From Endozoicomonas elysicola (GTDB lineage: Bacteria > Pseudomonadota > Gammaproteobacteria > Pseudomonadales > Endozoicomonadaceae), in NCBI RefSeq assembly GCF_000710775.1, contig NZ_JOJP01000001.1, positions 4,062,091 to 4,105,163 of the forward strand: a stretch of 43,073 nucleotides of DNA. Direction: 5' to 3'. Under the pieces are notes generated by a model, which saw only the letters and a program-made list of their open reading frames with translations, did no database searches and had not been told where the DNA came from. Shown one piece after another: positions 15,001-24,000 of the stretch. The position numbers and the translations under genes were made by a program. Position 1 is the stretch's first letter. Every line of letters begins with the position of its first letter.

Positions 15001-18000
15001 TGGTCATGTTGCCAGTGGCAGACAGGGTCAGGTCACCTTCGGCTTCAATACTGCTATTTTCCAGATACGCCAGAACACCGTAACGATCATTCTTATCCGT
15101 ACCGATGGTGTTACTGGTCAGAGCAGCACCAACGGAGACAGCACCACTGCTACCACCGGTACCCACTGATCCCGCGAGTGTTGCTGCAACTACCAGAGCT
15201 TCAATCTCAGAACTATTACCAGCACTCAGTGAAATATTTCCACTGCTGATTAGGTCACTATCCTTGATAGACGCTTCGGTCATGCCATTAATGGTGTTGT
15301 TTGAAACAGCACCAGCACCAGAGAGAGACAGTGACCCTGACTGCCCCAGTGCGCCCGCAATAGATACCGCAACAGACTCAGATTTAATACTGCCTGTTGA
15401 TGCAGCAGTAACGCTGACCGCTCCCAGTTTGCGATCAGATGCACCGCCATTCACATTTATTAATCTGGCGGCAGTATTTACATCAATACTGTTTTCAGCC
15501 AGTGATACGCCAATACTCAGTGAGCCACTGCCACTGGATGGCGCATAGCTAATACCAAGCGAGGCACCTACCGCCGTGCTGGTAATATCAGAATTGTCAG
15601 TAGCAGAAAGACTGAGGTCACCGGCGATAACACTAAGATCTGCAGCAGTGTTATCGATGTAGGAAAGCACCTGGCCATAAATACTGTTTGTTGCTTCGGT
15701 TCCAGAGCCGCTTCCGGAAATACCAGCACCACCAGTGCTGCCAGCAATAGCTGCAGAGCCAGCGCCGGTATCTGCATTGATGGTCATATTACCGGTAGCA
15801 GAAAGCGTTAAATTGCCAGAGGTATCGACCTCGGTGTTTTCCAGATAAGCAAGAACCTCTTGCCGATCACTATCGCTGATACCGATCTGGTTGCTGGTCA
15901 CAGCCGCACCAATAGAAACACCGGCACTGCCACTGCTGGTGTCTGCAGCTGCAGCAACAGAGGCGGCGACAACGGTCGCATCAATGGTAGAGGTATTGCT
16001 GGCAGTCACAGAAATATCGGAAATGCTGGTCAAACTGCTGTTACGCACAACAGCTGACGTACTTCCGGTGATGCGATTGGTTGAAGAAGCACCGCCGCCA
16101 CTTAAGGAAAGCGATCCACCGGATGAAGCCGAATAGGCCGCTGATAGTGATGCGGCTATGGACGTTGCAGTGATTTTTGCATTAGACGTCGCAGAAAGCG
16201 ATACCTTGCCAATCTTACGATCAGAAGAACCCACATCCACTTGCTCCAGTATCGCCGACGTATTGGAGTCTATGGTATTTTCTGCCAGAGATACGCCAAT
16301 ACTCAAGCTGCCAACACTGCCGGAACCGGAGTAAGCACCAGCAATTGATGCACCAACGGCTGTACTGAGAATATCTGAATCGTCTTTGGCCTTAACCGTA
16401 AGAGAATCGGCAAGTACAGTCTTGCCGGGAGCCGTCGCAGTAATACCTGAGGTAATATCCACTGCCACATTATTTGTTGCGGATGCACCAACACCACTCA
16501 AGCCGCCCGCCGAAGAAGATTCAGACTTGGCAAGAGCAACAGCAGCGGAGGTAATGACCGAGGAAATCTTTTGCTTGCTTTCTGCATCGGTACTGACTGC
16601 ACCAGAAACATCAATATCCGAGTCGTTAATCACCGCCCGGATAGCATTTGACTTATTACTGTTTTTCGGGTCTTTTCCGATGGTATTTTCAGCCAGGCTG
16701 ACACCAATCGCACCCGCAACCCCGGTACCGGTTGTGGAACCAGCATAGGCCAGACTGGCCGCAACGACCGTGGCAGAAATAAAGCCATTGGCATCCGCAT
16801 CAAGATAAACGCCGGTTGCCGCATCGGACGCAGCCGTAGTAGAAGCACCCTGCTGTATGGTTGAACCATCAATCAGGGCTTCTGTATCGCCATACACTTC
16901 GTTGCTGACACTGGCACCAGCACCGCTCAAACTGACAGTGGTGGTCGAACCACTTTGCAAACCAACAGAGGCTGCCACCACGACACCGATAATATCTGTG
17001 TTGTTGTGGGCATTGATATCAAGACGGGAATCATCAAGATGCTTGCCCGGTATGGTAATGGTGCTGCCATCCGTAACCCGGGCACGGGTGTTCATTCGCA
17101 CCAGGTTACTGCTGACCGCCGCGCCCACCGAAACACCAACTTTGGTATCAAAATCCGGCGTCGTTTCTTTAGTAACTGCTGCACCAAGAGTAACAGCGAC
17201 AATATCCGCTTCGCTTACAGCCTGATGACGGACCTTGCCGGTTTGCGATGTAAGATCGGTATTGCTGATCAGGGCATCAATATCACTGTTGATATTATTT
17301 TCTGCTACGGTAACACCAACCGCACCATTACCGGCATAGGCGACACCAAGGGCAATGGCGTAAATTTCAGATTCATCTCTGGCGTCAATCTTCGCGCCAA
17401 AGCCGTCGCTGTCTTTGCCTTTGACTGTCAGGCTATCAATGTCTTTTAAGTAAGCATCAACATCCGCAGTCACATTATTAATGGAGACATTACCCGCCAG
17501 GGCAATACTGCTGCTGGCACCCACCGAGGTTTCTGCCAGCCCGGAAAGCGCCGCAGAAGCGGAGGTAGTGATGACAATACTGTCGTTACTGGCCAGCACA
17601 TCCAGTGTATCCACCTCCATGGTAGTAACACGGTCAACGCCGGAACTGATAGTAAAAGTGGCATCATTACGCAAACCGATACCGGCAGCCGCCAGGGCGA
17701 ACTTCTGAGCCGTGGCACTGGAATAAGTGATCGGAAAGGCAAAGACACCGCTTTGTTCAGTGGCTTTTAAGGTCAGGGCATCGGCGTTAAAACTGGTCAG
17801 GTTGGCGACGCTGGATGCAGTGGTGTTATTCACCGTATTGAAAATAAAGGCACCGGAAACGCTAACACCATAGGTGCTGTTAGTGGTGGCCGGCTCCTCA
17901 CCACCGGACGGTGCCACCTTGCCGGTAGCCCAGGATGCACTGACCGCAGTACCGATCACCAGGCCATCGCTGTGAGCCTTGACCAAGGCATCTCCATTCA

Positions 18001-21000
18001 CCAGCACGGCACCATCAACTGTGGAAGCATCTTCAGTACCCACCAGCGCTTTAGTCACCTTGGTGATATCACTGACCGCAGAAGAAGCCCCGACGCCAAA
18101 GGAACCGCCATACCCCATGGCACCCGCCGCGACAATCAAGTCAACACGATTGTCGGCAGTAACCGTTAAACGTTCGATATTGTTTATATCACCAAGACGT
18201 GAACCGATATCTGCAGTCACACCGGATTCAACCTGAGCCAGGGCTGTACTGGATAGGCTGTTCTGCATATAAAGACCGGCGATACCCAGACTGGCCGTAC
18301 CTGAGCCGCCAGCATAACCAAGGCCCACAGCAAACACATCAGTATCCGCAGTGACAGAAAGTTTATCCGCATAAATAATGGCGCCATCTTCAATCAGGGC
18401 CTGACTGGTCACGTTTACATCATTGAGAAAGACACTGGCACCGACACCATTACCACTGGATGACGCCCCATTAAGTGCATACAGTTTTTTCAGGAATGAG
18501 AAGCTGGTATCGGTTGAGGTTTTGTTGCCCACCCATTCAACCGACTGATTGATGACCTTTGAATCAACGGAAAGGTTTCTATCGGATGCTGACCATAACC
18601 CTGGTGCTAGTTGATTAACGGCATTGTACGCATCAATTTCGCTGGCAGAATCAAAGACGTTACTGAACGTCGTTCGCTGATTAATCTGGACACCATCCTT
18701 GATACGGGCATCTGCTGTTTGATCGGTATTCAGCAGTGAAAAGTTCAGAGCCAGAGACACCTTGGCACCGGCCGCTTCGGAATTTATATCGTTATCCAGG
18801 AGATACACATCGGTATCACCGCCCAGCAACTGGTAGGGGAAACTGGTTATTTCATTACCCAGCCACTCCCAGCGGGTCGCATCGGAAAAATCCTCTTCAT
18901 TAAAGATGATGTCACTCTGATCATCTCCAAGGAATTTATAGACGGCACCAAAGCCAAAGAAATCCTCTTCAGGCTGTTTATACTCATCGGACCACTGGTA
19001 ACTGGAATCATCAAAACGAATCAGGTCGCCTTTTTTCAGGGCATAGTCACTGTCTATTTCATTTTTACCAATCAGGGTGGGCTTCACGTATTTAAACGTG
19101 GTATCCGGTGCAATCAGTCCGGTGAGGTTCTGACTATCCGCATCAACATTGATAGCCCCCATGGCGTCCAGACGGGTATTACCCAGAATATGCGCCTGGG
19201 CTTTATTGTCCAGAGAGGCAATAGTGACAGAAACAGCCGCTCCAAACGGTACCTGTTTAAACTCGCCACTGCTCGTATCAGTACCCGCCACCCCTTCTAC
19301 CTGACTTAACTGGGAGGGACTGCTGGAGACCGATGACGTTGAGGTCATTAAACGACTGTCTACACTGGCCTGGACATCCACATCACCACCGACCTGAATA
19401 TCACTGTCCTGCCCCTGCTGGCCAATGGTGGCGTTAACGTGATTCCGGTCTTCTGCGTAGGTGAAGGCAATACCCGCAGTGAATTTAGTGGGTTTGAGGC
19501 GGTCACTGGGCCGAATCTTTTTCTGTAACCAGGAATCTGCAGGAAAGAGCCCGCTATAGGCCACTTTTTGTTTTAACGAATCCTCAAAACGATCAAAAAT
19601 CGTGGGCACACGGTCAACAATAGCCTCGGCAAGCGTTCCCATACCGCCGGAGAACCCACCGGTTCGAACCTGCTTCTGCACGGCATGAACATCTGTGTCA
19701 CCCTGTACCAGCACATCTCCGGCCAGGACGGCTTCGGTGTCCCCCTCTTCAACATGGGCTGCAATACTGACTGCCAGCTTACCTTTATTACCAGCGCTGC
19801 TGGCGGCGTACACATAGCTGTAATCAACATTCGCGGCCTTAACACTCAAATCACCGCCGGCAACAATGCTGCTACCATGATTGACATAAACCCCTGAATC
19901 AGAATTGAGAATACCGACAGCTATACTGCCCGCATAGCCGCTCTTACCGAATATGGGTTCCGCATTCACATCCAGATAGTTATCCGTTCTACTGGAAATC
20001 GTAATATCACCAGCGGCCAGCAGGGTACCGTTGACGTTTACTGTGGACTCCGTATCCACAACACCCACGGCAACCGCTACGGCAATAGAGATTGGCGATG
20101 CAGTCACATTGGCAATGGAGTTCGCCTCGATGGTGATATTGTCACCTTTCAGTACTGCGTTATCAGAGATCGTTATTTTACTGGTTACATCAGAACGACT
20201 GACCGCAGCAATCAGCTTGAAATCTTCAATATCGCTCTGCAGGTCGCTAAGAAATGAACTGCCACTATTAAAAATGCCATCATCATTATTCATATCCTTG
20301 TCAGGATTCGACTCTGCTCGGGCACGGATATGAATATCCTTCCCGCGAATCGTGGCATCGCCAATGATCACCGTCGCTTTGAGGATATCGACATTGTAAT
20401 AGAATGGCAGAGCAGCCAAGGTAGAGGCCGCTCCATGCTCCAGGCTGCCATACACCAGGTTGCGACCATCAATGGCTTCTAAAGTAATATCGCCATTATT
20501 GGCCAGGTAGCTCCCCTGGGCAGATAGAGTCACATTGTCGCTGATGACAATATTACGCGCCTCAAGGGTGATATTCCCCGCCACACCGGTAACGTCATCG
20601 GTGATGATATTATTGTTGACCGTAATCTTGCCGTTGGCTGCCCTGAACTTGATATTGCCACCAGCCCATTCGATGGCGCTGTTAATGGTGATATCACCAT
20701 TGGATTCACTCACTGCCGTATAGTTAACGCCGGTAATATCCGCCCAATCCAGAACACTGAGCTCAAAATCACCGGTGCCACCATAAAAGACCACATCATT
20801 GCCCGTGGCAGTATCATCAAGAGTGACCTGCACTTTATCCGTAGCGGAATCCGAGCGACCATCCACACTGAGGCGCAACTCGTTGGAACCGGCACCGCCT
20901 TTCAGGGCAGCGGTAGTGGTTGCAGCATCCAATACCTGATCCATACTGGCGGCACTGCCATCCAGTAACGTAGCTCCGGACGCACCGGTTAACCGGGCAT

Positions 21001-24000
21001 TTTCAATATTGGCCAGTGTGGTGCTGTGATCACCAGTGGTGGTACTGTCATCCCCATCCTGCCAGGTCAGTGCACTATCAGTCAGAACCAGTCGAACCTG
21101 AGAGTTATTGGTAGCTGCGGCAATTGTGTCATAACCACCAGCACCGTTTACGGAAGTATCACCGGTATCAATATCAAAGTAATCACGTCCCTCGGAACCG
21201 AGGTAGCTATCTGCCCCACCGTTACCTTTTTGGCTGGTGAGCTGCAGGGATGCCAGCAAGCTCAAACTCAGACCGTTAATGGCAGAGTTATTGACCATAC
21301 CGGTAAGACCGAACAGATCCACAATGGTCACTGCACTGTCGTCATAATCCGGCACAGAAACAGCCGACAAACCGGTAAATTCAAGGCGGGAATTTTCCTG
21401 GTTGAAACTGACACTCAGCGCCCCGGTGTCCCGGTCATCAGCCGCATTAATCAGGTCAATCAGCGCTTCCAGGGTACTGGCAGAAGAAAGATCAATATCC
21501 AGAATGGTTGAACCACTGTCGTCCAGTGTAATCCTCAGCGTATGGAGAGTGAGCTCATCCCAGCCGGCAATCTTGCTTAATTCAACACTGGTGGAAACAC
21601 CGGTGAAGCCTGATGCATCAAAAGCATCATCACCGGCACCGCCCACCAACCCAGAGGATTCAAAGCCCTGATGGGCCAGCGTCACATTACCCAGAGTTAG
21701 CTGGTGGTTATCCAGATCAATAGTGATACCACTGGTTTCACTGCTCAGGTCAGCCACAAGAATATCTGTGCCTGTTCCACCATCGACGGTATCGGCACTG
21801 ATAGACGTTACAAAGACAGTATCACTGCCGGCGCCAGCATCAATTACATTGATACCCTGTGCACCGGTAATCGTATCGCTGCCACCGTAGGTATGGATCT
21901 GGGCTTTACCAGCAAACACAGACAGATCAACAACGTCACTTAAACCACTGCCAGAAAGGGATATTTGATCGTTGCTGCCAAAACCGTTAAGGGTGTCCAG
22001 CACCTGAGTACCGGCAGTTATCGCCACCACAACATTACTCTCACTGGCGGTAACAGCGGTAGCCATGGCCTTTCCGGCATACCGGGCGGAAAATTCAAAC
22101 CGCCAGCTGCCATCATCGTTTTGTTCAACAACAACCTGGCCAAACTGCAGGTTCATGGCCTGTTCAATATTTCGGACAATATCCCAGCCATCGGCATCCC
22201 AGGCGATTGTGCCTGTGGTGTAAGAACCGCTGGCATCGGTAATGGTCAGAGTAAATCCATCACCGCTCTGCCCGGTCGGAATACTAATCATCCAGACTTC
22301 TGAAGTGCCCTGGGCCAGATCCAGCTTATAAACAGGATCCAGTATATCGAAAGGATCGGCCTGACTGATGATGCCCCGACCGGAAAAATCCTCCACCAGG
22401 TCATCGGCTCCGGCACCGCCAGTGATGATATCAGCACCACCACCCCCGGTCAGTGTATCGCCGAAATCTGAAGCGGTAATGGTATCGGCATACTCCGTGC
22501 CCACCAGGGTAATGTCAAAGTTGTTGGCGGCACTGGCATCCAGGGTTTTACCCGCGCCATTTTCTGCCAATGCTTTCAGATAGACACTCTCAATGCCTTC
22601 CAGCGTGTCCAGTTCATCATCATCGTTATTGGCTTTCAAGGTATTGGCGGCCAGCACAAAGTCTGCCGCCCGAACTTCAATCACCTGATCATAACCGGCC
22701 CCACCGGTTAACTGATCAATACCCAGACCACCAATAAGAATATCGTCTTTACTACCACCGATCAGGGTGTCATCACCGGCACCGCCCTCAAGGTAGACCT
22801 GTACCGGCGCTGCAGAAAAATCAAACCGGTTATCATTACCATCACCAATGGCGCCAATCAGGTCGACATCCTGCAATTCCATCTGACCGCTTGAGGTAAA
22901 CGTCCATGAGCCGTTATTACCTTCAGTCCAGGCACCACTTTGATATTCAAAGGTAGTAACCGTCACAGTGCTGGCCGGATCATTTTCATCCGGTACCTGT
23001 TCTGTAGTCACATTTAGATTAAGATCGGAATCGTGCTGCTGGTTCAGCACCGTGTCAAAACCACCGTTACCGAAGATGACATCACCGATACCACCCACAA
23101 ACAGGTTGTCATTGCTGTCGCCGGTTAAAGTATCGCTATGGGCAGAGCCCACCAGAGTATTAAAGCCGCTGACACTATCAAAACCAGTGGCCGTACCGGC
23201 ATCAAGATCCACCACCACGCCAGTGGCATACTGGCTATAGTCCAGATAGTCAGCACCGCTACCACCCAGACTATCGAAGCCATCAAAACTGATGGAAACA
23301 GTGCTTGCCGTCTGCAGAATGCTGCCAGGAAGATCATCCAGCGTGGATACAACACCCTGCCCTTCTGCATCAACCTGCCAGTGATAGTTATTATTGATGG
23401 CAGCCAGGACATGCTGTGAGTCATCAGTCTGCATCGCCTGCAGCGCTTCGACATTCAGAAATTCCACAATGCCGTTGGCGCCCATGGAAACTTCATTTTC
23501 ACCGTTAATCTGCCAGGCACTGCTGGTGACATTATCAGCTGCCGCTACTGTGTCATTACCACCTTTACCATCAAACTGAACAACAAAAGACTGTTCACCC
23601 AAGTCCAGGAAAGACTGGTCAACGGTGAAAGTATCAGCACCGTCTGAACCCGTGACAGTGATCGTGCTACCCGCCGCAATATCACTGATACTCTTCTTAC
23701 CCAGCACCGTATCATTTTCGTCGACCAAACGAAGATACTGCTGCTCATTTTCGGTAACCACGTCCAGGGTAACGCTAGCATCCTGCTCTAACTGGAGCGC
23801 ATTATCCTGAAGTGCGGCAATAGGATCAGCAGACAACAGCAACCTGGGCTCTAATTGCTCAAGGGTGAAGAAATCCTCCAGCCTTTTACGTCGTTCCTGC
23901 AGCCGATCCTGCCGGAACATTTTCTCAAACAGCCGGTTTAACCTGGGAAATAAGCCCTTACGAGCCGCTGCAGCAATATCTGACGGGTATGATTTGCTGT

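Noticed and set aside
734-23810. Many plus-strand open frames of 60-215 codons opposite the giant gene (for example 1827-2444, 6521-7069, 8846-9493)
   Set aside because: They lie antisense to a coherent repeat protein, have low-complexity products (VITST, LPVA-type) and no ribosome sites; the repeated codons of the giant gene suppress antisense stops.
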